Shown here in pieces: positions 36,423-46,618 of a stretch of DNA of 64,000 nt (its first letter is position 1; every line of letters begins with the position of its first letter). A program made the translations under genes and the position numbers. The stretch spans positions 295,912-359,911 of the forward strand of contig CAWHQZ010000009.1 of assembly GCA_963831645.1 (NCBI GenBank), read 5' to 3'. The notes under the pieces were generated by a model. That model was not told the origin of the DNA, ran no database searches, and saw only the letters and a list, made by a program, of their open reading frames with translations. Source of the stretch: CAWHQZ01 sp963831645. GTDB lineage: Bacteria > Pseudomonadota > Alphaproteobacteria > Rhizobiales > Aestuariivirgaceae.

Positions 36423-38315
36423 ATGATGGATTCAATCAGAAGCGCTGCCTCTGGCTGGGCCGCGAAAGTGCTGATAGGTCTGCTGGCCCTGAGTTTCGCC
36501 ATTTGGGGCGTCAACGACGTCTTTTTCGGATTTCGCTCGGAGGTGCTCGCCTCGGTGGGCGACCGGGAAGTTTCTACCGAAGAGTACCGGCGGCTGTTCG
36601 ATCAGCGGCTGCGCACGATATCACGCCAGTCGGGACGCGGGCTCACCGCCGAGGAGGCCCGCCAGGTTGGCCTCGATCGCCAGGTCCTCGCGGCAATGTT
36701 GGGCGATGCAGCGCTCGAGGAACAGGCAAGGCTCCTGAAGCTTGCGGTGCCCCGCGAAACGGTGGCGCTCGATATCGCCCGTAACGAGGCTTTTCAGAAT
36801 GCCCGCGGCGAGTTCGACCCGACGCTGTTCCGCCGTCTCCTCGCTGAAAACGGCATTGACGAACAGGCTTTCCTGAGCGCTGAGATGACCGCCAGGGTCA
36901 GGCGTGCCATCGCGGAAACAATCGTCGGGGATTTCTCCACACCGGAAACGCTCGTCGAGGCGGTCGTCCGCCAGAGCAGCGAGGAACGAGACGCAAGATA
37001 CTTCGAAATCACCCCCAGCGAATCCGAAATCGCCGTACCGAGCGAAAGCGAGCTGGTGGCGTTCTACGACAGGAACCGACAGCTCTTTACCACCCCTGCC
37101 TACCGTTCCCTTGTGCTCCTCATCCTGCAGGCGTCCGATCTGGCGGCGAAGATGAACGTGACGGAGGTGGATCTCAAGGCCGCCTACGAGAGACGCCGGG
37201 AGGAATACGGCACGCCCGAGAGCCGGGTCATCGAGCAGATTACCTTTCCCAGCCTCGAGGAAGCACAGAAGGCCAAACAGCGCATCGCCGCGGGCGCGGA
37301 CTTCCTGACGGTGGCCAAAGAGAAGGGACTGAGTGAGAAGGATTTGTCGCTCGGCAACGTCCGCAAGAGCGACATTGCCGATGAGGCGCTGGCGGCCGCG
37401 GCTTTTGCCCTGGCCGAAGGATCGGTCAGCGACCCCGTGCAGGGCCGACTTTCGACAGCGCTTCTTCGCGTCACCAGGATCACGCCGGGGGCGACCAAGA
37501 CCTTCGAGCAGGTACGCGACGACCTTCTGGCCAAGCTCAAGCTGGAGAAGGCTCAGGAAGAGATCGAGGCCCTCCACGCCAAGGTCGAGGACGAACGTGC
37601 CGGCGGCGCGAGTTTCGAGGACATCGCCAAGACGGTGGGTATCCCGCTCCGCGACATCCGGATGATCGATACCGACGGCCGCGACGCCGACGGTAAAGTC
37701 GTCGAGGGGATTCCGGCCAAAGCGGAGGTTCTGAGACTCGCCTTCGACAGCGACGTCGGCGTCGAAACGGACCCGATATCGATGGGCGACGACGGCGTCG
37801 TTTGGGTGGACATTCGCGACGCCAAGCCATCCGGCGTGAAGCCGCTGAGCGAGGTCAGGGACAAGGCCGTGGCCGCCTTCAAGGCGCAAAAGCTGCGCGA
37901 CAGCCTTCTTGGGAAGGCGCGGGACATCGCCAGGAAGGGCGACGCGGGCGCCACGATAGAAGATCTCGCGAAGGAGGCAGGCGCCACCGTCAAGACAGCC
38001 AACGGCGTGAGGCGCAACGAGCCTTCCCAGGAGTTCGACGGCTTGGCCGTTGCGGCCCTCTTCTCGGCCCCCGACAACGGTTTCGCCTTTGCTCCCAAGG
38101 CGGACGGCAAGGGAGCAAAAATCATGCAGGCCCTCCCGGTCGTGAATCCGCCTTTCGACCCGAAGTCAAAAGAGTCCGAGACGATCCGCACAGCGCTCGA
38201 GCGCGGCATCACAAACGACCTCCTCGCGGTCTATGTCGCGGCCGTGCAGAGGGAACTCGGAGTCAGCGTCAACGACGCTGTCTGGCGGCAGCTTTCCGGA
38301 ACCGGCGGGCAATAG
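36423..38315 (+). CDS. PpiD-type periplasmic peptidyl-prolyl isomerase/chaperone
   Basis: 630 residues from ATG 36423 (the next ATG, 36426, is also possible). SurA_N_3/PpiD layout: one N-terminal membrane helix (AAKVLIGLLALSFAIWGVND), a helical chaperone region, and a parvulin-like PPIC domain at about 255-345 (ESRVIEQITFPSLEEAQKAK). It assists folding of exported proteins at the Sec exit. It leads the ppiD-trpE-trpG run, a conserved order in Hyphomicrobiales, with 19 bases to trpE. Confidence 0.88.
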   Translation: MMDSIRSAASGWAAKVLIGLLALSFAIWGVNDVFFGFRSEVLASVGDREVSTEEYRRLFDQRLRTISRQSGRGLTAEEARQVGLDRQVLAAMLGDAALEEQARLLKLAVPRETVALDIARNEAFQNARGEFDPTLFRRLLAENGIDEQAFLSAEMTARVRRAIAETIVGDFSTPETLVEAVVRQSSEERDARYFEITPSESEIAVPSESELVAFYDRNRQLFTTPAYRSLVLLILQASDLAAKMNVTEVDLKAAYERRREEYGTPESRVIEQITFPSLEEAQKAKQRIAAGADFLTVAKEKGLSEKDLSLGNVRKSDIADEALAAAAFALAEGSVSDPVQGRLSTALLRVTRITPGATKTFEQVRDDLLAKLKLEKAQEEIEALHAKVEDERAGGASFEDIAKTVGIPLRDIRMIDTDGRDADGKVVEGIPAKAEVLRLAFDSDVGVETDPISMGDDGVVWVDIRDAKPSGVKPLSEVRDKAVAAFKAQKLRDSLLGKARDIARKGDAGATIEDLAKEAGATVKTANGVRRNEPSQEFDGLAVAALFSAPDNGFAFAPKADGKGAKIMQALPVVNPPFDPKSKESETIRTALERGITNDLLAVYVAAVQRELGVSVNDAVWRQLSGTGGQ

Positions 38316-38334
38316 CCGAAGGGTATCGGTTGGC

Positions 38335-39855
38335 ATGCAGGTTCAGCCCGAATTCGCAGAGTTCGAGGACCGCTATCGTGCGGGCGCTGCTCAGGTCGTG
38401 TCGGCGCGCCTCGTCGCCGACCTCGAGACGCCCGTTTCGGCGATGCTGAAGCTCGCCCGCGGCGAGCCCTACACGTTCCTGCTTGAATCCGTGGAAGGCG
38501 GCGCGGTGCGTGGGCGCTACTCCATCATCGGCATGAAGCCCGACGTCATCTGGCGCTGCCGCGGAAACTCCGCGGAAATCAACCGGCGTGCGCTGAGCGA
38601 CCCGGAGGGTCCCTTCGAAGCCCAGGCGGGCGACGCGCTCCTGTCGCTCAGGACCCTGCTGCGCCAGTCCCGCATCGAGCTCCCGGAATCGCTGCCGCCA
38701 ATGGCATCGGGGGTTTTCGGCTTCATGGGCTACGACATGGTCCGGCTCATGGAGAGCCTGCCTGCACCCCATCCCGATGACCTCGGCATCCCGGACGGCA
38801 TGCTGATCAGGCCGACCATCATGGCCATCTTCGATTCCGTGCGGGACGAAGTGACCGTCGCAACGCCCGTCTACGTCGATGCAAAACTGAGCTCCAAAGC
38901 CGCCTATGTCCGGGCTTGCGAACGGCTCAGCGAAGTCGTCGACGCGCTCGACCGCCCGCTCGACCATCAGGCACGCGACGAGTTGGGACTGAGCCGCGTG
39001 GCGCCGGTCAGGTCGGGCACCGCGCCGGCGAATTTCCGCAAGATGGTCGCGCGGGCCAAGGAATACATTGCCGCCGGCGACATCTACCAGGTCGTCCTTT
39101 CGCAGCGCTTCGAGACCGGATTCCAGCTGCCTCCGTTCGCGCTTTACCGTTCGCTGCGTAGAGTGAACCCCTCGCCGTTCCTCTATTACCTCGACTTCGG
39201 CACGTTCTCGATCATCGGCTCGAGTCCCGAGATCCTCGTGCGCGTGCGCGACGGGCGCGTCACCATACGGCCGATCGCCGGCACCCGGCCGCGGGGCGGC
39301 ACTTCGGCCGAGGACAGGGCGCTGGCGGCGGAGCTGCTGGCCGACCCGAAGGAGCGCGCCGAGCATCTGATGCTGCTCGACCTCGGCCGCAATGACGTGG
39401 GCCGGGTCGCGGAGACGGGCACGGTCAAGGTCACCGACCAGTTCATTCTCGAATTCTACAGCCAGGTGATGCACATCGTTTCCAACGTCGAGGGCGCTCT
39501 CGACCGCAAGTTCGACGCCATCGATGCCCTGGTGGCGGGCTTTCCCGCCGGCACCGTTTCCGGAGCACCGAAGGTGAGGGCGATGCAGATCATCGACGAG
39601 CTGGAAACCGGCAAGCGGGGAGTCTACGCCGGCTGTGTCGGCTATTTCTCCGCCAACGGCGACATGGACACGTGCATCGTGCTCAGGACCGCGGTGCTCA
39701 AGGACGGCAAGATGTACGTCCAGGCAGGAGCCGGCATCGTCGCCGACAGCGTTCCCGAAAACGAGCACCAAGAGTGCATCAGCAAGGCCACGGCATTGTT
39801 TCGGGCAGCTGAAGAGGCGGTGCGTTTTGCCGGTCTTGCGAGGCGCGGCCAATAG
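38335..39855 (+). CDS. trpE: Anthranilate synthase component I
   Basis: 506 residues from MQVQPEFAEFEDRYRAG; the longer open frame covers the 3' end of ppiD and is not used. The chorismate-binding domain shows AAGDIYQVVLSQRFETGF, SPEILVRVRDGRVTIRPIAG and GTRPRGGTSAEDRALAAELL, and ends with GAGIVADSVPENEHQE. The N-terminal part contains the feedback LLES element (FLLESVEGG). Makes anthranilate from chorismate with TrpG. Confidence 0.95.
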   Translation: MQVQPEFAEFEDRYRAGAAQVVSARLVADLETPVSAMLKLARGEPYTFLLESVEGGAVRGRYSIIGMKPDVIWRCRGNSAEINRRALSDPEGPFEAQAGDALLSLRTLLRQSRIELPESLPPMASGVFGFMGYDMVRLMESLPAPHPDDLGIPDGMLIRPTIMAIFDSVRDEVTVATPVYVDAKLSSKAAYVRACERLSEVVDALDRPLDHQARDELGLSRVAPVRSGTAPANFRKMVARAKEYIAAGDIYQVVLSQRFETGFQLPPFALYRSLRRVNPSPFLYYLDFGTFSIIGSSPEILVRVRDGRVTIRPIAGTRPRGGTSAEDRALAAELLADPKERAEHLMLLDLGRNDVGRVAETGTVKVTDQFILEFYSQVMHIVSNVEGALDRKFDAIDALVAGFPAGTVSGAPKVRAMQIIDELETGKRGVYAGCVGYFSANGDMDTCIVLRTAVLKDGKMYVQAGAGIVADSVPENEHQECISKATALFRAAEEAVRFAGLARRGQ

Positions 39856-39872
39856 GTGCAAAGCAGGCCCCC

Positions 39873-40445
39873 GTGATCATCCTCATCGACAATTACGACA
39901 GCTTCACCTGGAATCTCGTGCACTATCTGGGGGAGATCGGCGCTGAAACGGTTGTCCACCGCAACGACAAGATCAGCGTCGGCCAGGTGCTTTCGGCGCG
40001 GCCCAGCGCCATCGTCTTGTCGCCCGGTCCCTGCACGCCGAACGAGGCCGGCATCTGCCTCGAGCTCATCACCGAAGCCTCCCCGACCATACCGGTTCTG
40101 GGCGTCTGCCTCGGACACCAGGCGATCGGCCAGGCCTTCGGCGGCCGGGTGATCAGGGCGCCCAGGATCATGCACGGCAAGATGTCGGCCATCGATCATG
40201 TCGGCGAGGGCATCTTCAAGAAAATCCCCGATCACTTCCAGGCGGCCCGTTATCATTCCCTCATCATCGAGCGGGAAACCATGCCCGACTGCCTGAAGAT
40301 CACTGCGGAAACCGACGGCATCGTCATGGGCGTGGAGCACAAGGAAAGGCCGGTGCACGGCGTTCAGTTCCATCCCGAAAGCATCGCTTCCGAGCACGGC
40401 CACAAAATCCTTCACAACTTCCTGGATCTCGCCCATGCCATCTGA
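39873..40445 (+). CDS. trpG: Anthranilate synthase component II (glutamine amidotransferase)
   Basis: 190 residues starting at GTG 39873 (MIILIDNYDSFTWNLVHYLG). The class I amidotransferase triad is visible: Cys in VLGVCLGHQAIGQAFGG, and His and Glu in VQFHPESIASEHG. The oxyanion motif SPGPCTPNEAG is also present. It supplies ammonia to TrpE. An 18-base gap follows trpE; a repeat element separates it from trpD. Confidence 0.95.
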   Translation: MIILIDNYDSFTWNLVHYLGEIGAETVVHRNDKISVGQVLSARPSAIVLSPGPCTPNEAGICLELITEASPTIPVLGVCLGHQAIGQAFGGRVIRAPRIMHGKMSAIDHVGEGIFKKIPDHFQAARYHSLIIERETMPDCLKITAETDGIVMGVEHKERPVHGVQFHPESIASEHGHKILHNFLDLAHAI

Positions 40446-40470
40446 TGCATGGCCGGCATTCCCTTCCTTC

Positions 40471-40559
40471 GTCATTCCGGCGCACGCCGGAATCCCGCTT
40501 GGAAGTCTCCCGCCGTTGCGCCGCCCAAAGCTGGATACCAGCTTTCGCTGGTATGACGG
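40471..40559 (+). repeat. REP-like intergenic element with two hairpins
   Basis: Begins GTCATTCCGG and ends TATGACGG. Hairpin one has arms ATTCCGGC and GCCGGAAT (40474-40493); hairpin two has arms ATACCAGC and GCTGGTAT (40535-40554). The GTCATYCC...GGATGAC frame is shared with the element at 59573-59669, suggesting one repeat family. It lies between trpG and trpD. Confidence 0.7.
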
Positions 40560-40615
40560 CGGGTTTTCCTTCCTGAGGGAATGTGTGAATTCAATAGTGG
40601 CGTCGGAGATCGTGG

Positions 40616-41629
<1,014 letters not shown>

Positions 41630-41631
41630 GA

Positions 41632-42441
41632 ATGACCACCGTTCTCGAGAGCATCGCCGCGTACAAGCGCGAGGAGGTGGCGCGCGCGAAGGCCGAAATG
41701 AACCTCGCGGTGCTCGAGCGCGAGGCGTTGGAGGCCCCGCCGGTGCGCGCCTTTGGCGCGGCCCTCGAAGCGAAGGTCAATGCGGGCGAGTGGGCGCTAA
41801 TTGCCGAGATCAAAAAGGCGAGTCCGTCGAAAGGGCTGATCCGGGCCGACTTCAATCCCCCCGCTCTTGCCATCGCCTACGAGCAAGGCGGGGCGGCTTG
41901 CCTCTCGGTGCTGACCGACCGCCCGAGTTTCCAGGGAGCGCCGGAATTCCTGCTCGCGGCGCGCAGCGTCACTGCCCTCCCTGCCCTCAAGAAGGATTTC
42001 ATGGTCGATCCCTATCAGGTGGCGCAGGCACGTCTGTGGGGCGCCGACTGCATTCTCATCATCATGGCCATGATCGATGATGGGCTGGCCGCCGAGCTCG
42101 AAGCGGAGGCGCGGGATTGGGGGATGGAGGTGCTGGCTGAAGCGCACAATGAGCACGAGCTCGGGCGTGCGCTGAAGCTCAAGACGCGCCTCGTCGGGAT
42201 CAACAACCGCGATCTGCACAGTTTCGCAACCGATCTCGAAGTGACCGAGCGGCTGGCGCCCCTCGTGCCCGATGACCGGCTCATCATCGCCGAGAGCGGT
42301 CTCCATTCACCTCGAGACCTGGCGCGGCTCGCGCGCGCCGGGGTGGGCGCGTTCCTCATCGGCGAGGGTCTGATGCGGCAGAAGGACGTCGCCCAGGCCA
42401 CCCGCGCCATCCTCGACCGCAGCGCAACGGCGGCCGAGTAG
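41632..42441 (+). CDS. trpC: Indole-3-glycerol phosphate synthase
   Basis: 269-residue TIM barrel. Key stretches: LIAEIKKASPSKGLIRADFN (catalytic Lys), LPALKKDFMVDPYQVAQARL, VEVTERL-type helix, VGINNRDLHSFATDLEVT, and LIIAESGLHSPRDLARLARA. It closes the indole ring in tryptophan synthesis. Followed four bases later by moaC on the same strand. Confidence 0.96.
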   Translation: MTTVLESIAAYKREEVARAKAEMNLAVLEREALEAPPVRAFGAALEAKVNAGEWALIAEIKKASPSKGLIRADFNPPALAIAYEQGGAACLSVLTDRPSFQGAPEFLLAARSVTALPALKKDFMVDPYQVAQARLWGADCILIIMAMIDDGLAAELEAEARDWGMEVLAEAHNEHELGRALKLKTRLVGINNRDLHSFATDLEVTERLAPLVPDDRLIIAESGLHSPRDLARLARAGVGAFLIGEGLMRQKDVAQATRAILDRSATAAE

Positions 42442-42445
42442 AGCG

Positions 42446-42934
<489 letters not shown>

Positions 42935-42938
42935 GCCC

Positions 42939-44142
42939 GTGGGCCTCTTGCCCGTCGATGAGGCACGCTCCCGCGTTCTTGCCGGCGCCAGGATCCTCGC
43001 GTCGGAAATGGTGGTGCTCAGCGCAGCGGCCGGACGGGTGCTGGCGCGTGATCTGAAAGCCCACCGCGATCAGCCCCCCTTTCACGCCTCCGCCATGGAC
43101 GGCTATGCGGTCAAGGCCGCCGACGTGCGCGAGGCCGGTGCGACCCTGTCGTTGATCGCGGCGAGCCAGGCCGGGCATGCCTATGGCGGCGTCCTCGGCG
43201 CCGGACAGGCGGTTCGCATTTTCACCGGCGCGGCGCTCCCCAAAGGCGCCGACAGCGTGCTCATCCAGGAGAACGCCGAAGCCGTAGAGGGGACGGTCAC
43301 GGCGACGCAACCCGTGACCGAGGGGCAGCACGTCCGCCGACGCGGTCTCGATTTCGCCAAAGGCGACGCCGTTCTGAAGCCGGGGCAGATGCTCAACGCG
43401 CGCGACATCGGGCTCGCGGCCGCCATGAATCTCGCGGCCCTGCCGGTAAGGCGGCGCCCGCTCGTGGCGATCATCGGCACGGGTGACGAGTTGGTCGCGC
43501 CGGGCCGACGTCCGCGCCCCGATCAGATCATCTCGTCCAACAACCACGCGCTTTGCGCGTTCGCTTCGCGTTTCGGCGCCCAAGCGCTCGACCTCGGTGT
43601 CGTCCGCGACGATCTGCGAGCGATCCGTCGGGCGCTGCGAAAGGCTGACGAGGCCGACATCGTGGTGACGGCGGGGGGCGCCTCGGTCGGCGAGCATGAT
43701 CTCGTTCGCGATGCCCTGGAGGCCGAAGGGGTTTCGCTCGCCTTCTGGAAGATCGCCATGCGGCCGGGCAAGCCGATGATGTTCGCCAAGCGCCGCCGCC
43801 AGCGCATCCTGGGGCTTCCGGGCAATCCCGTCTCGGCCCTGGTCTGCGCCCGGATATTCGTCAAGCCGCTGATCGACCGGCTGCTCGGATTGCCGCCGGA
43901 GAACCCGATCATCGCGGCGCGGCTGGGCAAGGACATGAAGGCCAACGACCTGCGCCAGGACTACGTTCGCGCAACGCTGGAACGCCGCCCCGACGGCTCG
44001 CTCATCGCCACACCCTTCCCGGTTCAGGACAGCTCGATGCTGCGCACGCTGGCCGAGGCGGACTGCCTCATCATTCGGGCGCCCGCACGCGGCGGCTGCG
44101 CCGGCGGGCAGCCCCGTCGAGGTGCTGCCGATTGATTTCTAG
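42939..44142 (+). CDS. moeA: Molybdopterin molybdotransferase, C-terminus out of frame by one base
   Basis: About 400 residues starting at GTG 42939 (MGLLPVDEARSRVLAGARIL). Domain motifs: PPFHASAMDGYAVKA, RIFTGAALPKGADSV, IIGTGDELVAPG, TAGGASVGEHDLV, MRPGKPMMFAKR and GLPGNPVSALVC. Near the end the frame gives an unnatural tail (ARGGCAGGQPRRGAAD, stopping at 44135); one base less near 44088-44100 restores AAAPAGSPVEVLPIDF and a stop at 44140-44142. It inserts molybdate into molybdopterin. It marks the right edge of the conserved block; the lexA gene usual after moeA is not here. Confidence 0.92.
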
Positions 44143-44169
44143 AACTCGGGAAAGTTCGTTCTGCAACTT

Positions 44170-44658
44170 CTACAACTTAAGGTTGCATCCCAACGCAATC
44201 TGCAGTTCTTCGAGGCGCCTGAACCATTGAGTCAGAGCCCGCCGCTCATACCTCTCGACGCTTGTCAAGCTGGGTAGTGATTCCGAAACTCCGAACGCGA
44301 CTTGTTGTGTCTCCATCTTGTCGGTCTGATTTGTTGTCGAACACCCAGACGAACGATAGCACTTCGTACTTCCATGACCTGCTCGAGCCTTGCCCGCGCT
44401 CTGGCCGCTGCGCGCGCTGCATGCAGCGACCTCAGGCTCCGATCGTCCACTCAGAAGATAGTTGGCTATCTGTTCCTCCCGCTGCGCGCGATCGTCAGCC
44501 AAGAGCAGTGCAGCAAGCCCATGCTTGCGCGCATTGCCGCGGCTGCGTTGCTTCCCTGCAACAGTCCGGGGGCCGGTCCTGCCGCGCGGCTTGCTCACAT
44601 GTATTTTCATCGATTCTTTCGATAGAACTCGGATCTCGCGCTTCATGATAGGAGGCAC
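44170..44658 (-). CDS. Unclassified TGPRT/NAxxHGL-type protein, frame disturbed
   Basis: No named function. The N-terminal half carries RGRTGPRTVAGKQRSRGNAR followed by KHGL, a start seen in many uncharacterised alphaproteobacterial proteins near mobile DNA. In the middle a second frame fits better (RARLEQVMEVRSAIVRLGV, about 44290-44440), and the end returns to the first frame with SVERYERRALTQWFRRLEEL, a helix typical of the same family. At least two frame changes are therefore needed. It overlaps the preceding gene by 16 bases and reads left with two relatives. Start may be 44658 or 44610. Confidence 0.55.
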   Translation of the reverse strand: MPPIMKREIRVLSKESMKIHVSKPRGRTGPRTVAGKQRSRGNARKHGLAALLLADDRAQREEQIANYLLSGRSEPEVAACSARSGQSAGKARAGHGSTKCYRSSGCSTTNQTDKMETQQVAFGVSESLPSLTSVERYERRALTQWFRRLEELQIALGCNLKL

Positions 44659-45251
44659 TGAATAGACCTCGCCTGTAACTTGATCAGCTGTTTCAAAGTA
44701 CGCCGGCGTTTGTGCTCGAGGCGCAGGTACTCATCATCGATCATCTTGACGAGCCCGGTTAACTCCTTCAGCGTCGTTGCACTCACTTCACCGGTATTGA
44801 CGCCGAGCGGTTCGCAGGGCAGACAGTCAATTCGTTCATCGGCAATCCCAGAAGGAGAGTGCTGGGATGCCGTATCTCCCTGGCCGAGCACCGCCATTGC
44901 CTTGAGGCGAAAATAGCAATTGAAAATTACCTCTCCTGCTTCGCGCAGTCGCCGCATTTCCCACGTTGCCATTGCCGCATCATTGATCAAAAAACAGTCC
45001 CAGTTCTTCCATGAATCCAAATACTTTTGGATGGCAAGAAACAGATTTCCGTATTCGATGTCGAACTCACCTTCGAGAAGCGCCGGCGCGACCCAAAATT
45101 GACTTACCCGTCGCGTAAAGCCGCCGCTTAGACTCGCTAGTGAATGAGCAAGCCAAACACAGGGCTTATTTCCTTGATCTGATTCTCGTAAATTTGAGCT
45201 TTCACGGTCCCCGTAGATGCTCGCCGGTGTCTGAGCTTCGACATTTGCCAC
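44643..45251 (-). CDS. Unclassified WRxRR-type island protein
   Basis: 202 residues by the longest start; the first 30 or so overlap the 3' end of the upstream gene in another frame, so the real start may be later. The core ALLEGEFDIEYGNLFLAIQK followed by FLINDAAMATWEMRRLREAG parallels the layout of the neighbouring genes (acidic LPGEx segment, then an ExxVxxxAxxxWRxRR helix). The C-terminal helix DDEYLRLEHKRRRTLKQLIK is basic and probably coiled. No catalytic motif is seen. It reads left between two relatives, with overlaps on both sides. Confidence 0.55.
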   Translation of the reverse strand: MANVEAQTPASIYGDRESSNLRESDQGNKPCVWLAHSLASLSGGFTRRVSQFWVAPALLEGEFDIEYGNLFLAIQKYLDSWKNWDCFLINDAAMATWEMRRLREAGEVIFNCYFRLKAMAVLGQGDTASQHSPSGIADERIDCLPCEPLGVNTGEVSATTLKELTGLVKMIDDEYLRLEHKRRRTLKQLIKLQARSIQCLLS

Positions 45252-45875
45252 ATGGTTTTTTGCGCATGCAAGGAGTGCGCGCGAGCTTCGCGCAATTCAT
45301 GAGACCAGATCTTGCGCACGCTGGAAACGTTCCTCGGCCGCGTCGCAACGTGCTGCAAATTCGGCCCGCAGATCGTGTAGTTGCATCAAGGAAAGTGCCG
45401 ATGTGAGTGAATGATCCAGGCCCAAATGCGCCAAGACGGCTTCTCGTTCCGCATCTGCCATCGGGGGAATCGCAACATTGGCGGATGACGAGTCTTTCCA
45501 ATTTTTTGGGCGATGCCTCTTGGAGGTCACGCATATGCCGGTTAATGAGGGCTGCAGTGGCGCCCCGCCATCGTCTGACCTGAAAGGCGGCATCGACCAT
45601 TTCTTTGAAAAGGTACGGGTCAAATTTGTTCTTATAAGGCCCCGGCGTGGACACCAATCCATCAAAAACGCGGAAATATGCCCAATCCGACTCGCCCGGA
45701 AGTAGGACGGCCCTGCCATAGACTTTGGCTAACTCAGGAGTCCAATTTCTAACTGCGGGTACATGTCTGACTTTGGATCTCGGCGTTGGAGCCTTACACG
45801 CCGTCCCACTGGATCTGAAGCCGTTTCTGTTGATACGGGCAGCTCAATCTTGGAAGTCTTTGTTGAAGTATCCAT
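45137..45875 (-). CDS. Unclassified WRxRR-type island protein, frame disturbed
   Basis: Reconstructed from two or three frames. Probable start MDTSTKTSKIELPVSTE at 45875; then LAKVYGRAVLLPGESDWAYF, the helix VDAAFQVRRWRGATAALINR and MRDLQEASPKKLERL; then, after a frame change near 45490, LHDLRAEFAARCDAAEERFQ and RAQDLVS; then, after another near 45300, HELREARAHSLHAQKTMWQM to the stop at 45137. The LPGES and RRWRG parts match the layout of the other island genes. Function unknown. It is the first gene of the left-pointing trio next to the repeat hub. Confidence 0.5.
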
Positions 45876-45983
45876 AAGACCTAACTCCATCGCGCGTGTG
45901 GGACAAAGGACCAGAGAATGCTGGAGCGGGAAGACGTTAGCGCATGCCGCGCCCAGCATCCCCCCAGCCTGTCTTAATTCGAT

Positions 45984-46200
45984 AATCGAGATTGATTAAG
46001 CTAATCGAGATTGATTGGATTGATTGGCTTTGATGGATTGATGTGGTCGCGCGCGACCGAATGTTTTGTTGATCGCTATTTAGCTAGATCGAAGGTTGAT
46101 TCACTTAATTGAGATTGATTCGGTTAATCGATCGATTGGATTGATCGAGATTGATTCGCTTGATGGAGATTGATTGGCTATCGCATAATCGAGATTGATG
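45984..46200 (+). repeat. Iteron-like cluster of six 14-base direct repeats around a palindrome
   Basis: AATCGAGATTGATT occurs exactly at 45984 and 46003, with one- or two-base changes at 46107, 46143, 46162 and 46187. Shorter GATTGATTGG pieces lie between. A 14-bp perfect palindrome GGTCGCGCGCGACC sits at 46045-46058. All repeats point the same way. Spacings are 19, 104, 36, 19 and 25 bases. The local base composition is far more A/T-rich than the chromosome around it. Confidence 0.75.
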
Positions 46201-46310
46201 TTGACTGCAAATACTTTCGTGCCGGGAATTACCCCGTGCGCGGTCTACGTATCATACATACTTTGAAATAGAAAGACCTTACTGAACGCTCGTGCTGTCA
46301 TTTTATCTGA

Positions 46311-46450
46311 CGGTCTTCCATAGCCGGCCAGGGCCACTAGAGTCCGACTCGGCTGGCCATCGCTGTAGCACTTAAGTCAATGAGCCGGTTTTTTTCTTCC
46401 TCCAGCGCGTTTAGCAGTTGGAGGCAAGTTTGCTTCTAAATTTGTTTGAG
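46311..46450 (-). pseudogene. Decayed copy of the small XRE-type HTH regulator
   Basis: The segment CTTCCATAGCCGGcCAGGGCC and the later TATCGCTGTAG-like, AGTCaaTGAgCCGgTTT and CCAGCGCGtTTaGCaGTTG blocks align with 47754-47930, the 3' two thirds of the intact HTH gene, with about 65 bases missing and several stops on the minus strand. It keeps the same orientation relative to the right-pointing gene as the intact copy has relative to the Gp157 gene. Confidence 0.65.
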
Positions 46451-46618
46451 ACTGCTTCTCAATCTGATAATGTGCCACCGCTGTTTCGCGGACGTTGCCT
46501 CTTTGAGGCTGGCTGGCACCGAGTATTAGCAAATACTCAGAACGCATTCCCCGAGTAGCACATCAACAAATCAACAAAATCTACTCGGTTCTTGGAATTG
46601 CGAAAGGAGCTTCTAACT

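Larger units (their letters stand above)
45876..46618. other. Divergent regulatory hub between island genes
   Basis: About 740 bases with no intact gene. From left to right: A/T-rich repeats (45984-46200) with a GC palindrome inside, a plain stretch to about 46310, a decayed HTH-regulator copy (46311-46450), then A/T-rich sequence to the ribosome site AAAGGAG before 46619. It lies between a left-pointing trio and a right-pointing relative, so it should hold promoters for both. Confidence 0.6.

Noticed and set aside
38269..39861. A 530-codon minus-strand open frame over trpE
   Set aside because: Shadow of the GC-rich trpE gene. The plus-strand product has all the family motifs.
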